Shown here in pieces: positions 1 to 6,655 of a DNA stretch of 13,090 nucleotides. Under the pieces are notes generated by a model. That model was not told where the DNA came from. It worked only from the letters and a program-made list of their open reading frames with translations, and ran no database searches. Where the stretch lies: contig JABIYQ010000017.1 in the NCBI GenBank assembly GCA_018702715.1, forward strand, positions 1 to 13,090, written 5' to 3'. How positions within the stretch are numbered: the first letter of the stretch is position 1; every line of letters starts with the position of its first letter. A program made the translations under genes and the position numbers. This DNA is from Desulfobacula sp. (GTDB lineage Bacteria; Desulfobacterota; Desulfobacteria; Desulfobacterales; Desulfobacteraceae).

Positions 1-906
1 ATGAAATTTTCCCTGAGATCTGTGACCGAGATCAAAAAAGATATCATAGCTGCAAAAGAATATTTCAATGGACACCCTTTTGAAACATGTTTTCTCCAGG
101 ATGGGGACAGTTTTGTCATGGGAACAAAAGACCTGATCGAAATTCTGCAAACACTTCGAATTGCGTTCCCATCGTTAAAACGGATCAGCTCTTATGGCAG
201 GGCTCAGACCATGGTTAAAAAAACCGCTTCAGACATGAAAGACATCTTTGAAGCCGGGTTAAACAAACTCTATTGCGGCATGGAATCTGGATCAGCCAGT
301 GTGCTTGAAAAAGTTAAAAAAGGAATCACTCCGGAATCTATTATCAAGTCAGCCCGAATGGCCAAACAAGCCGGTATGGACACAACCCAGTTCATTATTC
401 TTGGACTTGGGGGGAAACAATTATCAAAACTCCATGCGATTGAGACGGCCAAAGTGCTCAATGAAATCAACCCGGATTATATCAGATTGCTCACCATTGG
501 GGTAAAGCCTGGCACAGGCCTTGACAGCCAAATTGCAAAGGGAGAATTCATTCTGCCGTCTGAAACCCATATGATCTCGGAACAGCGGCTGCTCCTTGAA
601 CATCTTGAGAATATTACAAGCCATTATGCTAATCACCACAGTGTTGACCTGCTTCTGGAGGTCAGGGGCAGTCTGCCCACAGACAAGGATCGGATGCTCA
701 CTATCCTGGATCGTTTTCTATTCTTGAGTGAAGCTGATAAAATCAATTTTATTCTGGGAAGACGTCTGGGATATTACAGACGTTTATCTGATATAAAAAA
801 TGAGCTTCAGTATGGGATTGTAGAAAAACAGGCCCAGAAAATAAGGCGGACTAATTCTGATTCCTTTGAACAAGTTTTCCACGATCTGCGCCGGCAGGTG
901 ATCTAA
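1..906 (+). CDS. Radical SAM family protein, 3' part (5' end outside window)
   Basis: The 301 visible residues match the later half of an Elp3/MiaB-type radical SAM barrel. The stretch GMESGSASVLEKVKKG (about residues 93-108) is the usual SAM-contacting strand and loop, and the GLGGK segment near 135-139 with the following helix and INPDYIRLLTI strand is also typical. The CxxxCxxC motif that binds the 4Fe-4S cluster is absent. In this family that motif sits just before a segment like KFSLRSVTEIKKDI, which here is the very start of the window, so the Met at position 1 is probably internal and the gene begins upstream. The C-terminal third (about 190-301) is helical and not diagnostic. The stop is TAA at 904-906. 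No terminator is seen before the next gene. The substrate cannot be told. Family assignment is confident, function is open. Confidence 0.85.
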   Translation: MKFSLRSVTEIKKDIIAAKEYFNGHPFETCFLQDGDSFVMGTKDLIEILQTLRIAFPSLKRISSYGRAQTMVKKTASDMKDIFEAGLNKLYCGMESGSASVLEKVKKGITPESIIKSARMAKQAGMDTTQFIILGLGGKQLSKLHAIETAKVLNEINPDYIRLLTIGVKPGTGLDSQIAKGEFILPSETHMISEQRLLLEHLENITSHYANHHSVDLLLEVRGSLPTDKDRMLTILDRFLFLSEADKINFILGRRLGYYRRLSDIKNELQYGIVEKQAQKIRRTNSDSFEQVFHDLRRQVI

Positions 907-978
907 CTGATATTTTCCCTCGACGAAATGCAAATCAGGCATTATTTTAAAGATAAGTTTAAGCAAACTCTTTTAAAT

Positions 979-982
979 GGAG
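979..982 (+). promoter_or_regulatory. Ribosome binding site deciding the start of the hydrolase
   Basis: GGAG lies 6 nt before the ATG at 989. The alternative in-frame ATG at 977 would overlap this site and has no good Shine-Dalgarno sequence of its own. Confidence 0.6.
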
Positions 983-988
983 CTTATC

Positions 989-1759
989 ATGAAAAAAATT
1001 ATATCGTTATTTATTATATTATTTGCCTCAACTTCGTCAATTGCCGCTGATGGCAAATTAATAAATTATCAAATCAATAACCAATCCTATGAGGGATATT
1101 ATATAAGTCCATCTAAACAAGCACCCCTGGTGTTACTGATTCATGACTGGGACGGATTGACTGAATATGAAATCAAACGATCCAATATGCTTGCAGACCT
1201 TGGGTATGCAGTATTTGCCCTTGATCTGTTCGGGGCAGGTGTCCGTCCAACCCAGGTAAAAGACAAACGACAACATACAGGTGAGCTTTACAAGGACAGA
1301 CAAAAAATGAGGGCATTGATGGAAGGCGCACTTATTGAAGCACAAAAACAGGGAGCGAATACCGACAATGCTGTGGTTACAGGGTATTGTTTCGGGGGAG
1401 CGGCAGTACTTGAATGGGCTAGGTCCGGAGTAAACCTTAAAGGGTTTGCCACTTTTCATGGTGGGCTTCAAAAGCCTGAAGGACAGGACTATTCAAATGT
1501 CAAAGGCCAGATTTTAATCCTGCACGGCACTGCAGATTCAGCAATACCAATGGAGCAATTTGCAAAACTGGCCAAAGAGCTTGAATCGGCAAGCGTTCAT
1601 CATGAAATGATTACATATAGCGGTGCTCAACATGCTTTCACTGTATTTAATTCAAGCCGCTACAAGGAATCTGCAGACAAAAAATCCTGGGCACGGTTTA
1701 AACTATTTTTGATTGAAACAATTGGAGAGAAAAACCCCCTACCCTTGTACAATAATTAA
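989..1759 (+). CDS. Dienelactone hydrolase family protein, probably exported
   Basis: An alpha/beta hydrolase of 256 residues. The catalytic triad of the dienelactone hydrolase family is visible: Cys134 in GYCFGG (nucleophile elbow), Asp183 in HGTADSAIP and His215 in GAQHAF. The oxyanion-side strand IHDWDGL (51-57) corresponds to the family's HEWWGL-like segment. The N terminus MKKIISLFIILFASTSSIA is a good Sec signal peptide, with likely cleavage near residues 19-20, so the enzyme probably acts in the periplasm, unlike classical cytoplasmic dienelactone hydrolases. I chose the ATG at 989 over the in-frame ATG at 977 because it has GGAG at 979-982 and gives a clean signal peptide. Real substrates in this family vary widely (esters, lactones), so a role in chlorocatechol breakdown should not be assumed. 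Confidence 0.9.
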   Translation: MKKIISLFIILFASTSSIAADGKLINYQINNQSYEGYYISPSKQAPLVLLIHDWDGLTEYEIKRSNMLADLGYAVFALDLFGAGVRPTQVKDKRQHTGELYKDRQKMRALMEGALIEAQKQGANTDNAVVTGYCFGGAAVLEWARSGVNLKGFATFHGGLQKPEGQDYSNVKGQILILHGTADSAIPMEQFAKLAKELESASVHHEMITYSGAQHAFTVFNSSRYKESADKKSWARFKLFLIETIGEKNPLPLYNN

Positions 1760-1901
1760 AGTAAACCCAAATGTTGCAAAAGCCATGAACGGTGAAAATT
1801 ATAATACAAAAAAGATGAATACAGAAAACCACTTATGTTGAATTTCAGAGTCAGGTTTCAAATTGAGATCATTTGTTAATAATTCAGGAAAGTTACATGC
1901 G

Positions 1902-2123
1902 ATGACCCTGTTTAAAAAATATCCACAACCCAATTTGTTGTCGTTTTATCTACACGTCTTAGCCGAAGCGAATTATCCCAAATCAGCCGCGCTTTTGCGC
2001 CACCTGGGCAACGGTACAATTATCTGGATAAAACGCCATTTGCCGAATTTGGCAATGCTGCCATTTTCGGCAAATGGTATTGGAACGATGTCCGGACCAG
2101 GCACAATCGCTCTACAGCCCTGA
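1902..2123 (+). other. Doubtful short ORF region, possibly decayed coding DNA
   Basis: An ORF of 73 codons from the ATG at 1902 has no recognisable domain and no good ribosome binding site. Another + frame is open from 1916 to a TAA at 2138-2140, and it reads more like protein towards its end: rich in Trp, Phe and Tyr and ending in LTWSWF, which resembles the aromatic-terminated last strand of an outer-membrane beta-barrel. Both frames cross the long inverted repeat at 2036-2077. I cannot identify either, and this may be the residue of a lost gene rather than a functional one. Confidence 0.2.
2036..2077. repeat. Perfect 12-bp inverted repeat forming a long stem-loop
   Basis: CCATTTGCCGAA (2036-2047) is exactly repeated in reverse complement as TTCGGCAAATGG (2066-2077). 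Inside it, GGCA (2051-2054) and TGCC (2059-2062) pair around a 4-nt loop ATGC. Together this makes a 12-bp stem, a small internal bulge and a 4-bp upper stem. No T-run follows on either side, so it is not a classical terminator. It could be a structured RNA element, a miniature-repeat remnant or a protein site. Confidence 0.6.
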
Positions 2124-2243
2124 CCTGGAGTTGGTTTTAATCTTAGATTTTTAAAATGTTATCCGAATGTGCTTGCTCCGAACCCCTATCGGCCTTTGGA
2201 TATCCGAATCCTTCACTGGGTGATTTTAATTTGATACTATGCC

Positions 2244-2487
2244 TTAGCTGTTTGCCAATTCTGTTTTTAAATCTTTTTTAAGAATTTTTCCGGTAGCTGT
2301 CATGGGGGATTCCGAGCACTGATGCCAGGGAGATCTCGGGGTGGATGAACAGTACTTCTTCAATCTCCCTTGGATATACATTGTATCCGCCATGGAATCC
2401 ATTGAAATCACAAGTGTGGAGATGGGCCAAAATCTCGAGTATTTGACGGGTGGCAAAACACCCCTTGAAAGGGTCTGCAAATTGTTG
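2244..2487 (-). pseudogene. Decayed C-terminal end of an AMP-forming acyl-CoA synthetase
   Basis: Two minus-strand frames together show the end of an acyl-CoA synthetase (ANL superfamily). One frame, open from 2487 down to a stop at 2278-2280, contains a KGCF segment like the family's KGYF, then HLHTCD in place of the WLHTGD motif (the Gly is lost), then GGYNVYPREIEEVLFIHPEI, a near-perfect copy of the hinge and C-terminal domain start. Between HTCD and GGYNVYP the usual 15-20 residues including the DRKKD motif are missing. After GIPHDSY the match jumps to another frame that carries TGKILKKDLK (catalytic-lysine motif) and ends at 2244-2246, so about 50-60 residues of the C-terminal domain are deleted. 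No N-terminal adenylation domain is present upstream. The gene is therefore truncated, internally deleted and frameshifted. Confidence 0.8.
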
Positions 2488-2553
2488 TCATCGCTACACT
2501 TATAAGGGTTAGCAAAGATAGAGGTCTCAGGTTTCAAAGGACGTAGAGGCATT

Positions 2554-2573
2554 GTTGAACAAATATGTTCAAC
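2554..2573. repeat. Perfect 8-bp inverted repeat with TGAACA/TGTTCA half-sites
   Basis: GTTGAACA (2554-2561) and TGTTCAAC (2566-2573) are exact reverse complements around a 4-nt centre AATA. The same hexamers build the operator arrays at 5213-5344, though here they face in the opposite order. No gene start is close by. Confidence 0.4.
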
Positions 2574-2612
2574 CGGTGGAGTCAATTTTAAGAGTTTGTC
2601 CAACCCATTGAA

Positions 2613-2801
2613 ATGGCTGGCTTTTTTAATAAATCGCCTGGATTTGTTAACCGACATTCCCTTAAAAGCTCAAAAGAATCCGTAAAACACAGTCTGGACA
2701 AGGCTTTTCATGATGTTACCGAAAAAGGAATTCCGGCCCTTGATGAAGATCCGGATAAGGCCATCCTGATGTTAACCTGTGCAAAATTACTTGAAACCTG
2801 A
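2613..2801 (+). other. Unsupported 62-codon ORF
   Basis: The encoded peptide is polar and partly helical, with an acidic stretch PALDEDPDKAILML near its end. No Shine-Dalgarno sequence is seen before the ATG and no family is recognised. The C-terminal half has a plausible coding composition, so this may be the tail of a lost gene. It sits inside a zone of gene debris. Confidence 0.2.
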
Positions 2802-3353
2802 CTTTTTACAAGTTCATCAACCTTGATCATTGGAAACGCAAATATCCTTCACAAAGATGATGCCAAGCAGGATTGATTGATAAGTTTATCAGGATTAAAA
2901 TTGTTGCTTATGAGTAAAAAAACTGGAAACCACTAAAGTTTATCAATGTACCCGGGAAGGAAAAATACGGGCATTGCATATTGTGATTGATTGTTTCAAA
3001 TAAAATGTGGACTAATAGGATAGTCCGGATGGCTTTTTGAAACCTGAAAGGGTCAGATTTTAGCCAGTAGTGTTCATTTAAACAAAAAGACATTCTTACA
3101 GTAAGACGTTTCCGGCGTGAGAGAACTTCAACACCGCCCAGTAACGTTGAAATATCTGTTTTTTCGTTGTAAAAAATACATGAGAATACATTAAATACAT
3201 AGCATTTTATATCCGGCTAATTTAAGTGGTGTTTTGTTCTTCAAAATTAATCTATAGATTACAGATTGACATATCGTAGTGTAATCATTTTTGGAGGTGG
3301 ATTCAGGAAAACATCTGTGGTTTTCCCCAATATTTTTTTTGGCATATTTGTTT
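2802..3353. other. Gene-free stretch between debris zone and TA module
   Basis: No ORF of convincing quality is present. A short + frame open from 2914 to 3003 ends in LHIVIDCFK and may be a residual C terminus, but is too short to name. A purine-rich GGAGGTGG stands at 3293-3300 but no start codon follows it at a useful distance. The only structured element is the small hairpin at 3306-3326. Confidence 0.4.
3306..3340 (+). terminator. Possible rho-independent terminator, + orientation
   Basis: GGAAAAC (3306-3312) pairs exactly with GTTTTCC (3320-3326) around a 7-nt loop, and a run of eight T follows at 3333-3340, 6 nt past the stem. The stem is AT-rich and the T-run is not adjacent, so strength is doubtful. 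It would stop + transcripts before they run antisense into the TA genes. On the - strand no T-run follows the stem, so it is not an obvious terminator for the toxin gene. Confidence 0.35.
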
Positions 3354-4199
3354 TCAAATTTCCTCAAGTCCTTGTTTTAATTTTTGTAAACGGGTCAGGA
3401 CATCCTCAAAATCATATCTTTGTTCCAGTATGTGTATGACTAATCTGAAACTTGAATCCTCTGCAGTTTCTTTATCCAAAATTTTTATTATTTCGTTCAA
3501 GCACCTATTACTGCAGATTTTGGCCATATCATGCCCCAAAATTCTTATACTTGCTATTTCATCATTGAAGTCTTCTGATTCAAAAAGCTCTTTATTATCA
3601 ATATAAAGCCTCTCAATAATATCAGTGTATTTGTACTGGAGTAATAAGAAATATAAATCCTGAGCATCTTTCTGTCGTTCTGGAAATGAATCATTCCATG
3701 ATAGTAATTTCATAACAACCATTCCTGGAATTGTTGGAACTTTGATTTGATGGAAGGGCTCTTTGGAGATAATTATCGGTGTTGAGTATTTATATGCGTC
3801 TTCAAATCCTGAAACACTCATCACTGTGGTATGTTCAGGGGGCCAAGAAATAAGATTCTGATCATCAGAGACTTTTCCAAAAGGAACGATATCAATAATC
3901 GTCTCACCATATTCAAAACGCTGCTTTTGTTTTGATTTTTTAAAACCTTGTGCATTTAATAGTACGTTCTCGATTTTCTCATATAATTCCCAACTTTCTA
4001 TTCTAACTGCAAAATCGATATCCATCGTCCTCCTGGGCGCACGGATTCCATGTAAATAGTCCAAAACAAAGTCTATAGCCGAGGCACCTACGATAAAAAA
4101 CTTTACACCAAGCTCATCCAACATTTTTTTTATATGCAGAATTGCACTTTTATGCTCAGGGTCAACCTTACGTGAAATGTCCAAGGATATGTTTATCAT
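3354..4199 (-). CDS. AbiEii-like nucleotidyltransferase, putative toxin of a type IV TA system
   Basis: A 281-residue protein of the DNA polymerase beta-type nucleotidyltransferase superfamily, close to AbiEii/DUF1814 proteins. It shows the first active-site motif GAS (38-40), then the R-R-T-M-D-I-D segment with Asp60 and Asp62 (metal-binding pair), and a third carboxylate Asp103 in IDIVPFG. The downstream segment MKLLSWNDSFPERQKDAQDL (163-182) matches the family's conserved Lys and KDxxDL motif. In known AbiE systems the toxin is proposed to act on nucleic acid, and related enzymes modify tRNA acceptor ends. The target here is unknown. The start overlaps the upstream antitoxin gene by 32 nt and lacks a strong Shine-Dalgarno site, which suggests translational coupling. 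All expected catalytic residues are present, so it looks active. Confidence 0.85.
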   Translation of the reverse strand: MINISLDISRKVDPEHKSAILHIKKMLDELGVKFFIVGASAIDFVLDYLHGIRAPRRTMDIDFAVRIESWELYEKIENVLLNAQGFKKSKQKQRFEYGETIIDIVPFGKVSDDQNLISWPPEHTTVMSVSGFEDAYKYSTPIIISKEPFHQIKVPTIPGMVVMKLLSWNDSFPERQKDAQDLYFLLLQYKYTDIIERLYIDNKELFESEDFNDEIASIRILGHDMAKICSNRCLNEIIKILDKETAEDSSFRLVIHILEQRYDFEDVLTRLQKLKQGLEEI

Positions 4200-5193
4200 A
4201 AATCAGCTTTGCAGTTTCAATTTTCCTTTGATTTTTAAATTCCAGAAGATCGGCATATATCAAAATAGGATGAACGATATCTTTTTTTTTGAAGTATGTA
4301 TCTTCAGGCCAAAATTGTTGAAATATAAAGATATTACCATCTTCGGTTTTTCGCAATCTATTCTGGATGATGATGTTAGTTAAATACTCTTCATCTGCGT
4401 AGATGATGAATTCTTCTGGCTTTAGATATTTTGTAAGCTTATATGCCGCAACTTCACCACCCCACTGAGCATTATTGACTTTTAGTGGTGCATATTTCCA
4501 AAAATCCGCCGGCCCTTCAAACCTGCCTAACAGCATTTTGTATTTTAACCTTTCAGGGTACTCCAGGCACCACCGATCCAACAATGCTTTCTTATCAACT
4601 ATTTTTTCCCCACGCCTACCCATTTTGATTACATGGCCTTGATTTCCAAGGTTCTGAATTACATTTCCTACAGTTCCCAAAGCGACACCTGCATGATTTG
4701 CAATAACCCGATGTGGTTTTACAATTAAATTTTGATTACGCAAAAGTGCATAAATTAATTTCAAACCCGTTTTTGTGAATGGAGTATCCCCCCTGCTCTT
4801 AAAGTTTAGTGCTTTGTCTTTCTTCCCTTTTATGAAAAAAATTATAGGAAAACAGTTGATATATACATTGCCGGCCATATCGATGAAATTAATATCATTT
4901 TGCTTCAACTCTTCTGCCAGAGTCGGATTTACAAATTTTGTAACCAACAACTGTTTATACTCATATGGAATATGATGCCTGTAATTTAATAAAATACCAA
5001 GGAGAGCCCTGTTAACAAAAGGCTTTACTTCAACGCAAAATTTTAATTCTATTTCGCGTATTTGAATTTTAATATACGCATCCGCTCTGAAATCGCCAAC
5101 AATGGTTTCTAAATCTTTCAGCTCTGTCTCTATTTCAATACCTATGCTTTCTTCAAAAGCATTTAGGGCCGTTGTTAATACCTTGCGTTCCAT
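4168..5193 (-). CDS. AbiEi-family antitoxin / transcriptional regulator of a type IV TA system
   Basis: A 341-residue protein of the larger AbiEi-type antitoxin class. Residues about 139-205 form a winged helix-turn-helix (TGLKLIYALL, then HRVIANHAGVALGTVGNVIQNL, then a GRRGE wing), the expected DNA-binding part. The N-terminal part (about 25-120) contains Asp38, then Glu55-Val-Lys57 in a beta-strand context, and NFIDMAGNVYI (102-112), a pattern reminiscent of a PD-(D/E)XK nuclease-like fold. Residues 206-341 would form the C-terminal antitoxin domain. In AbiE systems the antitoxin neutralises the nucleotidyltransferase and represses its own promoter through inverted repeats. Exactly such repeats lie in front of this gene. 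GGAG at minus-strand positions 5207-5204 precedes the ATG by 10 nt. The gene is followed, with overlap, by the toxin gene. Confidence 0.85.
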   Translation of the reverse strand: MERKVLTTALNAFEESIGIEIETELKDLETIVGDFRADAYIKIQIREIELKFCVEVKPFVNRALLGILLNYRHHIPYEYKQLLVTKFVNPTLAEELKQNDINFIDMAGNVYINCFPIIFFIKGKKDKALNFKSRGDTPFTKTGLKLIYALLRNQNLIVKPHRVIANHAGVALGTVGNVIQNLGNQGHVIKMGRRGEKIVDKKALLDRWCLEYPERLKYKMLLGRFEGPADFWKYAPLKVNNAQWGGEVAAYKLTKYLKPEEFIIYADEEYLTNIIIQNRLRKTEDGNIFIFQQFWPEDTYFKKKDIVHPILIYADLLEFKNQRKIETAKLIYDKHILGHFT

Positions 5194-5212
5194 TAACTCA
5201 AATCTCCGATTT

Positions 5213-5265
5213 TGTTCAAATTTAAGATTTGTTCATATAAATTGAACATATAAAAAAATTGAACA
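5213..5265. promoter_or_regulatory. Operator array 1 of the TA promoter (four half-sites)
   Basis: Four hexamers stand in mirror order: TGTTCA at 5213-5218 and 5230-5235, then TGAACA at 5243-5248 and 5260-5265. Gaps are 11, 7 and 11 nt, so the array is symmetric about position 5239. It covers the region from the -10 element into the 5' leader of the antitoxin gene. The likely ligand is the AbiEi-like protein itself, by analogy with autoregulated AbiE systems. Confidence 0.75.
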
Positions 5266-5274
5266 AGATGTCAA
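5247..5274 (-). promoter_or_regulatory. Sigma-70-type promoter of the TA operon
   Basis: On the minus strand a consensus TTGACA -35 box (5274-5269) is followed after 16 nt by TATATG (5252-5247) as a -10 box. The start of transcription would fall near 5240, giving a leader of about 45 nt before the ATG at 5193. The -35 lies in the 26-nt gap between the two operator arrays, and the -10 overlaps the third half-site of array 1. Confidence 0.65.
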
Positions 5275-5291
5275 CAGTTTATTTGATTATA

Positions 5292-5344
5292 TGTTCAATA
5301 AAATATTGTGTTCAAAAATCATGAACACTATTAAAAAATGAACG
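5292..5344. promoter_or_regulatory. Operator array 2 of the TA promoter (four half-sites)
   Basis: A second set with identical layout: TGTTCA at 5292-5297 and 5309-5314, TGAACA at 5322-5327 and TGAACG (one mismatch) at 5339-5344, with gaps of 11, 7 and 11 nt. It lies upstream of the -35 box. The whole set is displaced 79 bp from array 1. The sequences between the boxes are not conserved between the arrays, which argues for selected protein contacts rather than a recent duplication. Confidence 0.72.
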
Positions 5345-5388
5345 AATATCTACAGAAGATTGATCATAAAATTTATGAAATATCCGGG

Positions 5389-6111
5389 CTAAAGAATATC
5401 CGCATAAATCTGGGGTAATCCGGCCTGTTTGATTTTCATGGCAGTATGATGATAATTGTATGTTACAAATCTTGGTTCAACCGTGCTCTTTTGAATATCC
5501 CAGATAACATAGGTGGCTTCATGGACTCCGTTTTTTGCCTGGCCCACACTGCCGACATTGATGATGTATTGTTTGTCATCTAATATAGAAATTTTTTGGG
5601 TAAACCCTTTCTTTTTAAGTCCCTTATTATCAACTTCATAGATTCTCAACAGATGTGTATGCCCGCCAAAGACAATGCGTTCATGAAGCTTTTTAGCGCG
5701 CTTGATCAGCTGGGCATCAGATAAATTAAAAATATAGCCATCAATTAAATTTGAAGAGATGCCATGGACAAATAAGGCTCCATACAATGCCAGGCTTGAA
5801 TCCAATGAAGAAATGTATTGTATCGAGCTATCTGATAATTTTTTGCGGTTGATATCAAGGGCAGTTATGGCATTTAGATTAAATAACCTTTTATAGCTGT
5901 CGTTAAGAATGGCGAATTCGTGATTGCCACGTATCGATGTAACTAAACAGGATTTCAATTTCAAAAGAACGTCTTCAGGGTCAGGGCCATACCCGATATT
6001 ATCACCCAGTGAAACAATTTTTTGTATTGATTGTCCGGATATGTCATTCAATACAGATGTTAATGCTTCAAGGTTGCTGTGAATGTCAGAAATAACTGCC
6101 AGTTTTTCCAT
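5389..6111 (-). CDS. Calcineurin-like metallophosphoesterase (YfcE/MJ0936-like)
   Basis: A 240-residue protein with the complete metal-binding motif series of small metallophosphoesterases: Asp9 and His11 in SDIHSN, Asp37 in GDNIGYGPDP, Asn63-His64 in GNHE, His116 in FVHG, and His151 and His153 in GGHTH. The later NVGSVGQ (185-191) is also usual for the family. No signal peptide or membrane segment is present, so it is cytoplasmic. Relatives hydrolyse phosphodiesters, often cyclic nucleotides or artificial diesters, but the natural substrate here is unknown. AGAGGG just upstream of the ATG gives a ribosome binding site. The gene lies 72 nt after a membrane-protein gene on the same strand, and no terminator separates it from the TA promoter region. 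Confidence 0.9.
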   Translation of the reverse strand: MEKLAVISDIHSNLEALTSVLNDISGQSIQKIVSLGDNIGYGPDPEDVLLKLKSCLVTSIRGNHEFAILNDSYKRLFNLNAITALDINRKKLSDSSIQYISSLDSSLALYGALFVHGISSNLIDGYIFNLSDAQLIKRAKKLHERIVFGGHTHLLRIYEVDNKGLKKKGFTQKISILDDKQYIINVGSVGQAKNGVHEATYVIWDIQKSTVEPRFVTYNYHHTAMKIKQAGLPQIYADIL

Positions 6112-6183
6112 ACCAACCCTCTCATCTTATCTATGATTTTTGTCTTGCGGTTGTCAATTAAAGGCAATCTGAAGTTTTCGTCC

Positions 6184-6567
6184 TTAAATAGCACCCCAAA
6201 AAGAACACACAGCGATAATGACAAAAAATACCCATTGAAACAATTTGGTGATAACATTTGGGATACCAGATTTTGCGGCAATTACGATCTGCCAAATGGC
6301 AAATCCTGTGTAATTGACTGCAATGAATCTAATTAAAAGAGTGTTATCAGACCCCATGTCCACGCCAAAACCTGCTAAAAGCAGAAAGGCGGTTGATAGT
6401 ATTAAATAGACGGAAACATAATGAAACACACAATGCATCACTTTTTTGGGCACCAATTCAAAATCTGATTCCAGCATTGGTACAAGAAATATTTTGGTTC
6501 CCACCAGAAAATGACCAATAGTTGTAAAAGCTGATGTTATTCCAGCAACCAATAGCATCCAATTCAT
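6184..6567 (-). CDS. Small integral membrane protein, four predicted helices
   Basis: A 127-residue hydrophobic protein. Likely membrane segments are at about residues 3-22, 46-67, 82-99 and 107-126. His19, His45 and His49 are near membrane edges, in GHFLVG and MHCVFHYVS, and could bind a cofactor or metal, but this is only a suggestion. AGGA about 9 nt before the ATG supports the start. I do not recognise a named family with certainty. It may be co-transcribed with the phosphoesterase gene 72 nt downstream. Confidence 0.75.
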   Translation of the reverse strand: MNWMLLVAGITSAFTTIGHFLVGTKIFLVPMLESDFELVPKKVMHCVFHYVSVYLILSTAFLLLAGFGVDMGSDNTLLIRFIAVNYTGFAIWQIVIAAKSGIPNVITKLFQWVFFVIIAVCSFWGAI

Positions 6568-6614
6568 AATAGACTTCCTTATTTATAAAGTTATTTGATT
6601 TTAAAAAATTGTTT

Positions 6615-6655
6615 TGGAAATAAAAATTTATATCATATTGCATTTTCTATTTCCA
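6615..6655. repeat. 8-bp inverted repeat upstream of the membrane-protein gene
   Basis: TGGAAATA (6615-6622) and TATTTCCA (6648-6655) are exact reverse complements with 25 nt between them, in the leader or promoter area of the minus-strand membrane-protein gene. It could be an operator, but it is short and AT-rich. Confidence 0.3.

Noticed and set aside
1..906. Radical SAM protein without a CxxxCxxC motif, as if it were a degenerate member
   Set aside because: The window starts exactly where the segment after the Cys motif would begin, so the motif is most likely just upstream rather than lost.
2244..2657. Continuous 137-codon minus-strand ORF taken as an intact hypothetical gene
   Set aside because: Only its last part matches a known motif, and the best protein similarity lies in another frame, so it is a by-product of a decayed acyl-CoA synthetase.
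5213..5344. CRISPR-like or iteron-like repeat array
   Set aside because: The units are 6-bp half-sites in mirror symmetry with short variable spacers around a promoter, not direct repeats with spacers, and no cas or rep gene is present.
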